This document shows positions 32,216-44,092 of a DNA stretch of 64,000 bases, piece by piece (position 1 is the first letter of the stretch; each line of letters starts with the position of its first letter). The stretch is from Strongylocentrotus purpuratus (lineage: Eukaryota > Echinodermata > Echinoidea > Camarodonta > Strongylocentrotidae): contig NW_022145597.1 of the NCBI RefSeq assembly GCF_000002235.5, forward strand, positions 1,705,501 to 1,769,500, given 5' to 3'. The notes under the pieces were generated by a model. It ran no database searches and was not told where the DNA came from. It was given only the letters and a program-made list of their open reading frames with translations. A program made the position numbers and the translations under genes.

Positions 32216-32589
32216 ATATTGACTACATTTTCTTATCTTATTTGTATGCTTCGTAAATGTTTATTGTATGATATTATTGTACATGATTTTCTATTTCATT
32301 AATTTTGTATACATTTTAGTCATAGAATTTGTTATTGTTCGAATGTTTGTAATTTCAATTTCAATTTGTATCTTTTTGGACGCAGACCAAAAAAAAAAAA
32401 AAAAAAAAAACAGCTACAGTTTTATCAAATTCTTCAGGCGTTATCGACCCAACAATTGAAATTGATCTGGTTTGAAAGAAACCTTATACAATCTGATTTA
32501 GTACTAGTTGTGATATCAGTGGAGAAACTGGATAAATCTCCGCGAGATGGCACCGTTCACTATTGATGCTAAACAAGTTTAAGGAGATC

Positions 32590-33285
32590 CGGTCAGATAC
32601 CCGCTGATTGGACAATAGTCACAATGCCCCCGACGGCCACTGCCATCCTAACGCCAGGTATAAGTAGCCATCAAAACGTTGCTGGGCAGCGGGTTTAAAG
32701 AAGAAAGCTGTCATTCACTTCAGGACTATAATGGATATTTACTTATAAGAAAAACTGGTCCCAGAGGTGGGTGTGCTATATACATTAGAAATTATAAAAT
32801 AATGTTATCGTATACTCAAGGTACAATATAACCATGTGGGGAAAGTATGGAATGTATTTTTGAACAAACACAGTTCACGATTATAAACTTCTATAATCCT
32901 TGTAAAACACAGAGTAAAAAAAAACCTTAATGTAATAACACGGCATAAGAATAAGAATCTGATAGTTTGTAGTGATTTCAATGGCCACTACACTACAGCT
33001 TAGCCAAAACAGCAATAACAAAAGATATCGAAATGGTTCTCCCTTCCAGTTGTAAAGAGATGCTCTCAAAAATCCGAGATAAATCGATGAAGCAATGGCA
33101 AAACCAATGGGATAATTCCAAAAGAGGCCGGTTCTTGTACCATATTTAACAAGAAATTCAACCCACATTTGAATCCAACCTTCACAGTAGAAGAGCCGAA
33201 AGCATAATCCACCGTCTAAAAGTAGGCAGTTGTTTCTTAAACGAAACTCTCTTCAAACTAGGCAAACATCTTAATGGTATGTGTG
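32590..33285 (+). pseudogene. I/Nimb-like fragment: endonuclease joined to ORF2 C-terminus
   Basis: An endonuclease piece (RGGCAIYIRNYKI, FTIINFYNPC, IVCSDFNGHY, with stops) is followed within 60 nt by the ORF2 tail (MKQWQNQWDNSKRGRFLYHI, SRRAESIIHRLKVGSCFLN, GKHLNG). The whole RT and RNase H, about 2 kb, is missing. The tail closely matches 34150-34330. Confidence 0.65.
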
Positions 33286-33735
33286 TGTATATATATATTT
33301 CCCCCCGCTTCTAGTACAATTGGGAGCGTATCACGTAAGAGTCAAATTGTTTATAAGGCAAGTCACTGTCAATCCGTCTATATGACCAAAGCATGCTTCT
33401 GTTGTATTTGTTTTTGTTTATGTTTTTGTCTCGTTAAAAAAAGAAAAAAAGAAAAAAGGGTGTTTAACAGACTCGACTACTTCGACAAAATTTAGAAAAA
33501 ATAGATAGGCGTAAATAATCGAAGCTGACTGGACGCCATTAAAAACAACCAACAACAACGCTGGGCATTCCATTCAAGCCATCGAACAGGAATCAGCAGC
33601 ACCCTGAGTCAATGCCGGGTCGTGTCCAATCCATCAAATACTGACGGATTTCGCTGTTCTGGTTTTGCCATCTCATTAATCGAACATATTGGATCATTAT
33701 ACTAGCAAAATGCTAGTGGCTCAAACAATTACTAA
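33286..33735. other. No gene identified
   Basis: A mixed-composition stretch with TATATATA and a purine-rich A/G tract at about 33435-33460. Nothing recognisable. Confidence 0.4.
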
Positions 33736-34498
33736 AACAAGCTTATGTTAAACCAGCTCTTCCAATTCGGACAACGTTTTAGGAAGCCTGTCAGCAATTT
33801 TTCGAAGCACTTTACTAAAAAAACCAATAACAAACTCACATTAAGAGGTAATGATTTTCAAACGACCCAATCAGTAGTGGAGTCGGAGATATCTCCTGGG
33901 GAGGAAGTCTATCACCAAGCTGTAATAAATAGTGACAGTATGCCCCCCCCCCAACCAGTCTCCCTAGATCTAGCTCAAATATGAGGCCTGCATGTATTTC
34001 AAGCTCATCTAAATGAAAGAGATAATTCAACGGAAAAACAAGACAGTGGAAATGAGTGGCGCAAGGTCGAGCAAAGAAAGAGAAAACACAAGCTCTAGAT
34101 CTAAGTATGAAGAGGAAACAAGAATTTGGAAAGGAGGTGCTGATGATAGCCACCAAAGAGGCTGGTTCTTGTATCATATTCAACCAAATATTCAACCCAT
34201 ATTTGAATACAACCTACATAGTAGAAGACACGAAAGCATAATCCACCGACTGAGGGTCAGTAGTTGTTTCTTAAATGGTACTCTCTTCAAACTAGGCAAA
34301 CATCCAAATGGTCTTTGTTTATACCGTAAGAAAACAGAAAACGTACAACATTATATTGTTGACTGTAAACAGTTCGACAGAGAAAGATTACAACTTCGAC
34401 TAAGAATTAAGAACGCACCACTAAGCCTGGAATACATACTCTCTCCAAAGAATCAACGAACAACGAAAAGCTGTCAAACGCACCTTGACATCAAGTAA
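33736..34498 (+). pseudogene. I/Nimb-like fragment: ORF2 C-terminal tail
   Basis: 34013-34498 encodes GWFLYHIQPNIQPIF, SRRHESIIHRLRVSSC, GKHPNGLCLYRKKTENVQHY and IVDCKQFDRERLQ to a stop, the terminal domain after RNase H. The preceding 33745-33984 frame (polar, 79 codons) may be an unrelated or ORF1-derived piece. The 3' flank contains the conserved GC-rich module. Confidence 0.6.
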
Positions 34499-34755
34499 GA
34501 TGGTGCACGGTTAGAGGGCTGGTGGATCGCGAGGTGCCACCTAGCCGAATTTATGTTTTAAAATTATAAAAAAAAAGGAAATGAGGAAAAAGGGAAAAAG
34601 TATGACGTTTCCCCGCGCAAATGTGTACCCACTTGTTTTTGAGATATTAGCTAGGCAATTATAAGTTACCACTCAGTATACGGAATAGACAATATTACCC
34701 CAATTATGAATTACCCTTACTATAATCCACTGATTCACTTGCTCTAGATGAAACG

Positions 34756-34993
34756 CCCGGCGGCCTGGTGGCGGGGGCCGGAGGTGGTTGGCAAGCGCAT
34801 CCCCGCCGGTCAACGGTTGAGGAAACCCCCGTCGCCTGCTTAGTGCGAGGCTAAATGCCTACACAGCGTGCGGCGGTTTTTCTCTTCGCAGCTCACTGCG
34901 AGATTAGTCAGGCCCGAAGAGGCCTTTGGATCTTGGTGGGGAATAACCAAGTCCGGCGGGTTCACCGTCACCTAGCTCACTAGGCAAGCTCAC
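34756..34993 (+). repeat. Conserved GC-rich 3' module, copy 1
   Basis: A 238-bp GC-rich block in AT-rich DNA, about 260 nt after an I/Nimb ORF2 end. It aligns end to end with 62080-62326. Shared blocks include TCAACGGTTGAGGAA, CCTTTGGATCTTGG and GGTCCGGCGGGTTC-like sequence, and the AT-rich flank after it (AAAATATAG) is shared too. Confidence 0.85.
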
Positions 34994-35394
34994 AATAGTT
35001 TAAAATATAGTATAACAATTATATACCTTACTGATGTGCTCTTATTCAGCATTTCATGTTAATGCCGATTTAATTTAAACCATAGTAGAATTGAACAAAC
35101 CGTTCATCGTATATAGTAGGCCGAAACATCATAATTAATGTATGTGTGTCTTGGCATAAGTAGGTATAGTATAGTGTATTTATGTTTGTTTATATCTATA
35201 CATACAACAACAACAAAAAGGAAAGGGAAAGGAAAAAAGACATTCAAATCATTCAACAACAAAAAAAACCATTGGTATAAAGTAGGCCTATACTTGATAA
35301 TTAAGTATTAAGGAAAAACTATGTATATGTATTATATGGCTCTATGGTATAAGTAGATCTAGGCCACAAATAAAACCAAGAACAGCAGAGTTTT
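34994..35394. other. AT-rich 3' UTR-like sequence
   Basis: Continues the AT-rich flank of the module; no frame of note. Confidence 0.4.
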
Positions 35395-36062
35395 TGAAGG
35401 ACGGTGCTTGAGCGTTGGCTTCAACGGTGATTGCTTGAGCGGATCGAGCGGCGACGGCGTCTTTCTTTCGACAACCAGCGTCAATTTCGACCATCCATTT
35501 GTCATCTTGATTGATATTTTGCTTATTGCCTTGGATATCGGCGTTCATAGAGGAATACAAGGGACACAAGGTAACAACTCCAAGGTAGGTGTACATCGGG
35601 AGTTTGCACTTATTTCACCTTTAACACAATATGGCGGAAGCCTCCTCCGAAGCGGAGGATTTCATTGATAAATGCCAGGATTGTATAACCGTAGGTAAGA
35701 ATGTCAAAAAAAGACACAAACTAAATAGCACGTTTACCCAAGACGAAGCAGTTCAGAAGTTCGTAATACTAATTACCCCCATCGATATCGCAAAAACCTA
35801 ACAAAGGCAAACCCGATCAAATACAGGTGACCTACACAACGCAATTGGGAAACCAAAAAGTATAACTAAGAAGGGAAGAAGCCTATTAGTAGTATGTTCC
35901 AATACCAGGTAAGCAAATTCTCTACAGAAGTTACTAAATTGGCGTCCATCCAAACAAAGACGTCAGAGTGGTTACCCTTCCTCGAAACAAAGGGGGCAAT
36001 AGTGGGGATTCCACTCGACGTCACGGATGACGAACTGTTATCAGAACTGAAAACCCAAGGGA
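35395..36062 (+). pseudogene. I/Nimb subfamily 1: 5' UTR plus truncated ORF1
   Basis: A 5' UTR with CGAGCGGCGACGGCG and AAGGTAGGTGTACAT leads to ATG 35631 (MAEASSEAEDF). ORF1 then runs with stops through RLNSTFTQ-like, ITPIDIAK and FLETKGAIVGIPLDVTDDEL. It ends mid-ORF1 at CCAAGG and switches directly to the 5' UTR of the next copy. Confidence 0.7.
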
Positions 36063-37988
36063 TTGGATTTCGGCTTTGACAGGGATTGCAAGGGACCAAC
36101 ATCATCAAATAAGAGGTAGGTGTACATTGGGAGCGAGCACCTATTTTGCACCTCTAATCTATCACGACGGAAGCCTCACCAGAAGTAAAAGACATGATCG
36201 ATAAATATGATGATTTCATAACAGTAGGGAAGAATGTAAAGAAAATGCCAAGATTAAATAGCACTTTTACACAAGAACAACCTAATCAGAAGATCCAATC
36301 ATTAATTAACCCCATTGATATAGCGAAGTCTCTCACTAAGGTAAACCACATCCATGTCACCCGCGATATTCACAACGCAATAGGAAAACCTAAAACCATA
36401 ACAAAGAAGGGAAGAGGCCTACTAGTTGAATGTACTAACACCAGGCAAGTTAACTCACTCAGGAATGTCACCGAAGTGGCTTCCATACAAATAAAGACGT
36501 CGGAGTGGGTTCCCTTCCCCAAAACAAAGGGGGCAATAGTGGGGAATCCACTCGACGTAACGGACGACGAGCTTCTAACAGAATTGAAAACCCAAGGCGT
36601 AATTTATGTGCGCCGGATCATGAAGAGAGTTAAAGGTAATCTGACAGGCACCACTGCTTTTTGTCTATCTTTTGATTCGGACCGTCTCCCCACACAGGTA
36701 TCAATAGGTTATATGATAAAAAGAGTTTCCATATACGTACCCCCCCCCCCCGGTAAGTCGTTGTAACAACTGCCAAGGTTTTGGGCACATACAGGATAAC
36801 TGTAAATATAGTCTTAGATGCGTGAGATGTGGAGACAGCCAGACATCCGATAAATGCCCCTCTGTAGATTACCCATCATGTTCTAGGTGCAATGGAAAGC
36901 ATAGCGCAGCGTACAAGGGCTGCCCTCTGTATAAAAGGGCAAAACAAATACAACCCCTAACCCAACACCCTAACCCTAACCTCGGTAGCGACCACTTTTT
37001 AATTGAAAGAAAAATCCAGATTAGACCTTCAAAAACTCCGATTACCACCCCTCTTACCCCTAACTATCTTTTAGCGATACGTAAGGCTAACTGGAATTTA
37101 TATAAATGCATATTACAAAATATGAAAGTGGATAAAGTTTACGATGAAAAGACGCAAACACTTTTTTTATGATAATATTATTGCGAGAATAATAGACGCT
37201 GCCAACGCAGCGATTCCCCCTAAAAAGAACAGCACACGCAAAACTCCAATCCCTTGGTGGAGTAAATCGTGCTCATTAGCTGTCGCAAAGAGAAATAAAG
37301 CAAATCGAGTCTTTAGAAAATCTTTGAAAATGGATGATTTACTGGAATTCACAAAAAAAAAGCAGAGGCCCAGTTATGTATTAGAAAAGCAAAACAAAAG
37401 AATATTGGGACAATTTTTGTTTAACCCTAAATAGATTTACCCCACTTACACAAATCTGGAAAAAGGTTAAATCCATAACTCACCCCCAATCTAAAAATAT
37501 ACAATATAAAATATCTACAAATGGGAAAGCTCTCAAGGATGTTTCTGAAAAAGCTAACAATTTTGCAGAATACTATTCACATATTCAAACCAAGTTAGTT
37601 AATCTATACGATACTCCATCTAGGGTCACACCATTAAATAATGATGCTAATGCTGAAATACTTAATGAACCCATTACCATCGATGAACTAAAGAAGGTAC
37701 TTAATGTAACTCCTAATACTAGCTCCGGCCCGGATGGAATTAATTCATCTTTTGTAACCAACCTACCCTCAAGTTGTATATATATTTTAGTATTTATTAT
37801 AAACAGGATTTGGAATAACACATCCAGTATTCCTTTTCAATGTCATCAATCCCACATTATCACCATATTAAAAACAAATAAAACCAAAGGAGATTTTTCC
37901 TCATATAGGCTAGTCTCCTTAACCTCTATAATTATGTAAAATCATTGAGAGAATATTATCAAAAAGGCTTTCATGGCATTGTAAATAA
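36063..37988 (+). pseudogene. I/Nimb subfamily 1: ORF1 and start of ORF2, truncated
   Basis: ORF1 (frame 36194-36766) runs from near its N-terminus to the zinc-knuckle region. A C10 run at 36741-36750 shifts the frame just before the knuckles (CNNCQGFGHIQDNC, CVRCGDSQTSDKC, CSRCNGKHSAAYKGC). Around 36960 it jumps to ORF2 (SDHFLIERKIQ), so the endonuclease is deleted. ORF2 continues (AIPPKKN, TPIPWWSKSCS, SSGPDGINSSF, RLVSLTS) and stops in early RT at 37988. It parallels element D at 56.1-59.0 kb. Confidence 0.75.
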
Positions 37989-38989
37989 GTTTGGACATTT
38001 TCTGTTGTAATTTGGATTGGAAGAAAGAAAAGGTAGGTTTTAATTTGTCATGTGTGTGTGTGAATGTGCATACCACTAACTGACATATAGATTAAGCAGT
38101 ACAGCTCCCTAAGGGCTAATAATCATCCAATATGGATGACCCCTATTCTTCTAGGGGAAAAGCCAAAGTCCAGGCGACTACCTACGAGGGTCGGGGTGCT
38201 TTCGAGCGAGGAATTAGATGTAGAATTAGACGAAGAATCCGAGGGATTGAAAATAGCAAGAAAGGCCAGACAACGGCGAAGAGCTGGAAGCAGTCCGTTA
38301 GAGCCTGTAGGAGAAACACTTAACCAGGCTAACATCATGCAACACGAGACTAACAATATGGTCACTGTCAAAGCGACAGAGGAGTGAAAAATATATGTCA
38401 TCTAAACCCAGTCAAAATAACAGAAGACATAAACAATCTTATCGGACTTGTTAAGCACTTTTTTCCAATTAAACAATCGTAAACATATCAGTCTGGCCAA
38501 TTTTGAGTACTTCTTGTTTTACAATTGATACTGTAATGCCGTAGACAGTACAGCCAGCGATGTGCAGGGTGATAGATAGTTGTAGATTCCTTGAGAGTTA
38601 TGGGAGATCAGGTTGAATGATACATGGCTAGCTGTAACTAGTAAGTAGGGTATGATATGTCTTACAAGAGCAACTGTAAATGATGTTCTAGCTGGTCTTG
38701 TACCTTAAATTGCTGGAGAACGGTGCTGCAAGATCAGGCACTTTCCCCCCGGTAGGGCTAGTTCGAAGTTTAAGGTGCTTGCTATGTGTCATCATGCCAT
38801 TCCCTTCATGCTCGTGACAGCTCAACTGAACCATGACCCGAATAACATACGATGTGTAGCCATCCTACAGATCTCTAACATATAGAACTTAAGGGCGGAT
38901 GAGCTCACATGGAGCCAACAGCCAGCTACCATTGAAGAGTTTGGTAGATCAACGGTATATTGCCCTTGTCTGCAACATCGTGAACAAGT

Positions 38990-39595
38990 ACACACAAAGG
39001 AAAAAGAGATGCAAGCCTGGCTGGTACCCGAACATTTAGTCCTGTTTTAAAAAGCCTTAGGGAAGAGTCGCTGCCTTTTGCAAATAAGGTATATTATAAT
39101 GACCAACCTAGTTCAAATCCTTCGGGGAAGATTAGGCTAGGAAGATAAGGCTGCGACGACAAGTCCCTAGAAAACAAAAGGAAAGCGACTGCGCATTGCG
39201 ACATGGAATGTTAGGACGTTGCGTAAGGCAGGGAAATTAGATAATCTCATTCAGGAGGCTAATATGATGAGAACTATATAGATGTTGTAGGTATCGCAAA
39301 AACTAGTTGGACTGATAATGAATGCGTGAAGAGAGATGATTACACTCTCATATTCTCTGGAGGAGAAAAACACCAACATGGTGTTGGAATGTTAATCAAC
39401 AAACTGGGGCCCGTTCCTAGAAACCGTCATAAGTCTAACTTCTTGAAGATCGCATTGAAACGTGTGTTATATAATTAACACGCGTTTCAATGGGATAGTC
39501 AAGAAGTTAGACTTATGACGGTTTCTAGGAACGGGCCCCAGGTTACTGGACAGTATATGGGAGAATGATGTTAATGAAGCCTACCTAGGTGACGA
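38990..39595 (+). pseudogene. RTE-like endonuclease fragment, split by hairpin element
   Basis: From 39189 the frame reads LRIATWNVRTLRKAGKLDNL, then VVGIAKTSWTDNE, FSGGEKHQHGVGMLIN. This is the APE-endonuclease start typical of RTE-type elements (LRIATWNVRTL..GKL..L, ..GI.E..W, YSG....GV..). It is interrupted at 39404 by a 138-bp palindrome. The RT is absent. Confidence 0.65.
39404..39541. mobile_element. 138-bp palindromic MITE-like hairpin
   Basis: Ends CTGGGGCCCGTTCCTAG and CTAGGAACGGGCCCCAG. Arms of about 43 bp match exactly, and the centre is partly palindromic around ATAATTAACACG. It sits inside RTE endonuclease coding sequence. Confidence 0.8.
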
Positions 39596-40640
39596 GTGTC
39601 TTTTATTAAACACGGTGTAGGTCAGGGCAGTATCATTGGCCCACTTTTATTCTGTTGGTACCTGAATGATTTGCCGAAAGTTGTTTAAAATTGCTCCATA
39701 TATATATATATATATGCAGACGACGCTTGTGTTTAATTTTCATCTAAAGATCCGCTTAAGTTACAGAAAATGTTAACTGAAGATCTTGAGTGAGTGACAA
39801 ATTGGTTTTCACATAATGAATTGATACTTTATGAAAGAAAGTTTAAGTTATTTTGTATGAGACAAGGATAAATCTTAGTATTTATAAATTTTCATTCTTT
39901 GGAAATTACTGATGAATTAAAATGTTTAGGTGTCATTTTGGATAAATCACTGCCATGATCTCCCCAAATTTAAAATTCAAAAAAATGCGGAGTATACATT
40001 TTTACGTGTTGAGACGAGCTAGACTAATTATTGATAATGACACTGCTACTGTCTCATATCATACAATGATTCAATCGCATTTTGATTGCTGTCATGTTAT
40101 TTTGCTTTTTTCTCCTTCCCATCATTTATCAAAATGGCAAATATTACAAGATAGGGCATTGAAAAAAGTTTTGAATGTAGATTGTAGATATAGCAGAAAA
40201 GATATATAATAATGTAAACATTGATTGCGTAACCAATACGATTAAGAGGAATGTATTGATTTTATTTATTAAACGGATCCATAACCAAGCACCACCATCT
40301 CTATGCTCGAAAATAACCTTTAAAGAAAGTTCTTATTCATTACGTAACCACAAATGAATTCTTCACTTTGGAATAACCCTGACAAAGTTTCTGACAAAAA
40401 GTGCACTTTATATTGGTATCGAACTGTTAACTTAAATTATATATATGTTTATTTTAAATATGTATTTGTTTTCTTTACATTAATTTATGTTCAATGCCAT
40501 TGTATTGTTATTGTCTATCTTTTGTACTTTATCATGTATTCATATGTGTTTTGATGTACCATGTACGGGCATGCTGAAAAACAGCTATGGTAAGCTGAAA
40601 GCATGTTTTTAAACACCGAATTTAAATAAACAAACATACA
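39596..40640 (+). pseudogene. CR1-like RT and 3' end fragment
   Basis: It begins FIKHGVGQGSIIGPLLF, then NDLPK, YADDACV near 39710, LKCLGVILDKSL, and a post-RT part (39955-40209: RLIIDNDTATVSYHTMIQSH, WQILQDRALKKVLNVD). The 3' end has AAATAAACAAACATAC at about 40624. Several stops. Confidence 0.6.
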
Positions 40641-40790
40641 AACTTAATACAAACATTTTGGTCACCGTCAGTGTTACAGAAGAGGGGGAAAATATATGTC
40701 AACTAAATCCAGTCAAAATAATAGAGGATATCAAAAATAAAACAATAGGTAAAGACAATAGGTTGTGGGAACAACTAAACTAGAACCTCT

Positions 40791-41514
40791 CCATAAACTT
40801 CAAAAGAAAGCTTTAAGAATATGTACAAACTGTCTCTTCAATACAACTTTAAAGGATGATACAGTTGTGCATAATGTTAGCTTATCAGTTAAATCATTCC
40901 AAATACGGGGATCATTATGTTTAAAAGAGTAAAGCAGGTAGAGACCTTTGGAAAAAATGATATTTCATACAGGAAGGAGTATTGTATGAATGAACAGATT
41001 TATTAAGCATATAAACATATGACAAACTATTTTAGGTACATAATTATTATTAAAATTATACATCATAATAGCACTTTGAATTTTATGTATATCATACCTT
41101 AGAGGAAAAAACAGGGGACGTGAATGAGCTTGATGTTGGTCTCTTCTTATTTCCCTTAACTCTTTCTTTTAACTTGTTCTACTTTGCAATGTACCCATTC
41201 ATGTTGGTGTGTGTATGTGTGTGTGTGTGTGCATGGTGTGTGTGTGTGTGTGTGTTCATCGGTGTGTATCTATAATGTGTAGTATCTTATTTATATATTG
41301 TTATTTTTGTAGTAACGTGTACAAACATTTAATCTCATCATTTATTATTTATGTCAGGGGACTATTATACTTACAAGTTTTTCAAACTTCCTTTTTAGTC
41401 TCCGATTTCTTAATTCCAGAATTGTAAGATTATGATTGTTTCATGTTACTTTTGTATATATATTATGTTATGGTTTTATGATTGAAATAAATGAACCGTA
41501 CTGAACTGAATAAT
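40791..41514 (+). pseudogene. CR1-like ORF2 tail and 3' UTR fragment
   Basis: KLEPLHKLQKKALRICTN and SFQIRGSLCLKE-like pieces (40780-40930) are followed by a 3' UTR with a TG-repeat and AAATAAATGAACCGTACTG near 41487. The middle part (about 40860-41100) may be inverted relative to the ends. Confidence 0.4.
41197..41260. repeat. (TG)n microsatellite
   Basis: Imperfect TG repeats with a central GCATGG interruption. Confidence 0.85.
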
Positions 41515-42344
41515 GTAAGGAAAATAAAGGGGAATCATCCAGATTACATGTTATAGCAATGAACAATCGGCAAAGGCAATCCAAATAAACGAGAAAGCCA
41601 ATATGCCAAAAAGAAAGGAACTTGAAAGGGAGAAATACATAAAGGACATTTGGTCATTCCCGAAGAAGACCTATCCAAGCTCCTAAGACAAACATGTAAT
41701 TGACGTTAAACGCTTTAAAAAAAGAATAATGGACAATTAACCCACACCCTATCAGTCCTATTAACCTTTAACAGCCACAGTCTACCAAGTAAGGTTAACT
41801 TTCTCTCCGAATCATACAGAATAGATAACTACAATCCACCAGTGGTAGGTTGCCACAAATCTCAACAGTTCGGCCATGTCCAAACATATTGCAAAAAAGA
41901 CATAAGATGTGGTGGTAAATTGAAAATTGTATACAAAAGAAGACCCAGTACGTTTTAGGGGTATTAATATTCATTCTGCTGCATACAAAGGATGCCCCTT
42001 TTACAAAGTGTCACAGAGTATTTAATCAATAAAAATAAAGGAAACTTGATAATGGAAATATAATTGTCCACTTCTGTATAACAAAACAATTATAAATACT
42101 CGAGACGAATTTTAAAATCCCACCCGATTTTTGTAGAACATCGACATCGAAATTATCATTCCCATTTGTTTTGTATCTTCATTTTCAAACATAGGCTGGT
42201 GCGTGTCATATAATTATTTTTGATAATATCATTTACCACTCTATATACAAGCTACAATGTTTATTGTTAAGTTGTGATTACTCGAGAAACTATACCACTT
42301 GTTCATTTTCATGTTTATATAATTGTTTATATGATTGAGCTGCA

Positions 42345-42475
42345 ACAGTTCTGGGGACAGACAAATTGGCACCAACAGGCGCTGAACAGAAGCATTTGGA
42401 AACATCATGCTGAGGCCTTCATCCTGCAGTGGATTGACAACGGCTGATAAAGTAAAAGTAAGTAAGTTATATGAT
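42345..42475 (+). pseudogene. Possible RTE-like ORF2 C-terminal end
   Basis: LQQFWGQTNWHQQALNRSIW then KHHAEAFILQW and stops, followed by AAGTAAAAGTAAGTAAG. The basic-R-x-x-W pattern before the stop recalls the C-terminal DR..WR of RTE-like proteins. Low-similarity inference. Confidence 0.3.
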
Positions 42476-42953
42476 TATTTGATATATGTATTGTGAAACA
42501 AAAATCAATAGCAGTATTCAAGAATCAAGACAATTACGATTACGATTTTTGACACACAGAACTATTCGGAAACCTATTTGGAAAACGCGTGTAAAATCAA
42601 GGATATTGATATTTTATTGGAAAATGCTACATACTGCTATATCATAGCACCTTCAAGATATCTTTGTTATATATTCTGGAAAGTGAAAGAATGTAAATAC
42701 TCTGGATTTTGGATTTGGATTCTGCTTGTCCGATCAAGTTATCGTGAACCTGTCCCATACGCTGCGATTGATGTAAGTACTCTTTCACGTGTGGCACGTG
42801 AGACGCGTACCGTGTGTGTGCCGTTGAGACTTGAGTCTTTGTTTGTTTATTCGCAACTTGTACAGCTACTACCACTCATGATAAATAGAAGCGAGACCAC
42901 CTTCACATCTACTAAGAGTGATCTTTAGAAAATGTGAAGCTTTGAACTGCAAG

Positions 42954-43889
42954 ATGTCTGATGATAACTCTATCACCCTCCGATCATCTACTAATAAAGC
43001 AGACACCAAAACAGACACAAAAGCGAAAACAAAAGGGCCGGCCGCGACCGGGAGTAGCGTTGTTGAAGTAGTGAAAGAATTGTTTAAAGACAAGGAATTC
43101 CAGTTGATTTTAAGGAACAGCGTCACAACGATTGTTGGAGAATGTATTGAGAATATCAAGGATAGACTATCCACATCAATAAGCAAAAACGAGGAACGAA
43201 TAGATAAAATAGATGGATCCTTGTTTGACATCCAAAACGAAATCGACAAGTCACAATCAAATAGGGTGCATATAGAAAAAGCTCTCGAACAAGCAACTGA
43301 AAAGATAATCAACCTTGAAAAGGAGATTAAAGAACACGAACAGTACAGCCGCCGTAACTCACTCAGAATCTACGGTGTTGATGAATCGTCAAGTGAATGC
43401 ACGGATGATATAGTCATCGATATCGTCACCAAGACATTGGACTGCCCCCTGTCGCATGAAGACATCGATAGGTCCCACAGAGTTGGTAAGAGAAGGGACG
43501 AACACGACACCATAGGACCACACAATATCAAGGGCACATACAACAAAGGCAAAGGTGCCCACGACATCGAAGGCGCACACAACATCAAGGGCGCACAAGA
43601 CAACAAGGGTGCAAAACCAAGATCTATACTGGTCAAGTTCTGTTCTTACAGGAAAAGGAGTGAGATCATGCTCGTGAAAAAGAAATTGAAAGATTCAGGA
43701 ATTACAATCGCAGAAGATCTGGTTGGTGAAAAGTTCAAACTTCTAATGACAGCTAGAAAAAATCCAGTGGTGGAAAACGCCTGGTCCCAGGACGGAAGAA
43801 TATTTGCAACCATTAAGACAAACGGTGCCAAACCCATGAAAAAACTCATAACCTCAACAAGTCAACTTGACAACTTAAACTTGGAGTAG
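42954..43889 (+). CDS. ORF1 of element B: coiled coil + RRM-like protein, intact
   Basis: ATG 42954 (MSDDNSITLRSS) is preferred over the upstream 42918 ATG because the polar N-terminus starts there; 311 codons. Domains: a Thr/Lys-rich N-terminal tail (to about residue 35), a long coiled coil with heptad-like pattern (about 60-140, ISKNEERIDKIDGSLFDI), EQYSRRNSLRIYG opening the RRM-like core, then a hinge of imperfect short repeats (HNIKGTYNKGKG, HDIEGAHNIKGAQ), PRSILVKFCSYRKR and a C-terminal domain with AWSQDGRIFATI. By analogy with other LINE ORF1 proteins it should bind element RNA as an oligomer. No stop or frameshift is seen. The hinge repeat is absent from element A's ORF1. Confidence 0.8.
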   Translation: MSDDNSITLRSSTNKADTKTDTKAKTKGPAATGSSVVEVVKELFKDKEFQLILRNSVTTIVGECIENIKDRLSTSISKNEERIDKIDGSLFDIQNEIDKSQSNRVHIEKALEQATEKIINLEKEIKEHEQYSRRNSLRIYGVDESSSECTDDIVIDIVTKTLDCPLSHEDIDRSHRVGKRRDEHDTIGPHNIKGTYNKGKGAHDIEGAHNIKGAQDNKGAKPRSILVKFCSYRKRSEIMLVKKKLKDSGITIAEDLVGEKFKLLMTARKNPVVENAWSQDGRIFATIKTNGAKPMKKLITSTSQLDNLNLE

Positions 43890-44092
43890 GTGCTGTGAAC
43901 ACTTTGTTATTTGAGATGCCTCTTATAATTCCTTACATTTTTCTTTTTTTTAATGCAAGACAAACTGTTTTTTTTTTAATATGATGTACTTAGATGTGGG
44001 ATATTTGTTTAGATATTTCTCTCTCAAAATGCATGTAGGTTATTTAAGGATGGATTTTTATTGTAGGATAGTCTACTGTGACCGATATGTAA

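Larger units (their letters stand above)
37989..42030 (+). pseudogene. I/Nimb subfamily 2 5' UTR and ORF1 in three pieces
   Basis: Piece 1, 37989-38490: 5' UTR then ATGGATGACCC at 38132 and the basic N-terminus. Piece 2, 40665-40790, overlaps the end of piece 1 (GGTCACCGTC..GACAGAGG-like). Piece 3, 41515-42030, runs to the zinc knuckle (CHKSQQFGHVQTYCKKDIRC in degenerate form). All match the ORF1 at 51621-52810 in order. The intervals between are other elements (RTE-like, hairpin, CR1-like fragments), so this copy was split by later insertions. Confidence 0.6.

Noticed and set aside
32881..33168. 95-codon minus-strand frame with hydrophobic stretches
   Set aside because: It is the reverse strand of the endonuclease/C-terminal I/Nimb fragment.
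42869..43312. 147-codon minus-strand frame
   Set aside because: It is antisense to ORF1 of element B, with hydrophobic bias expected from that strand.
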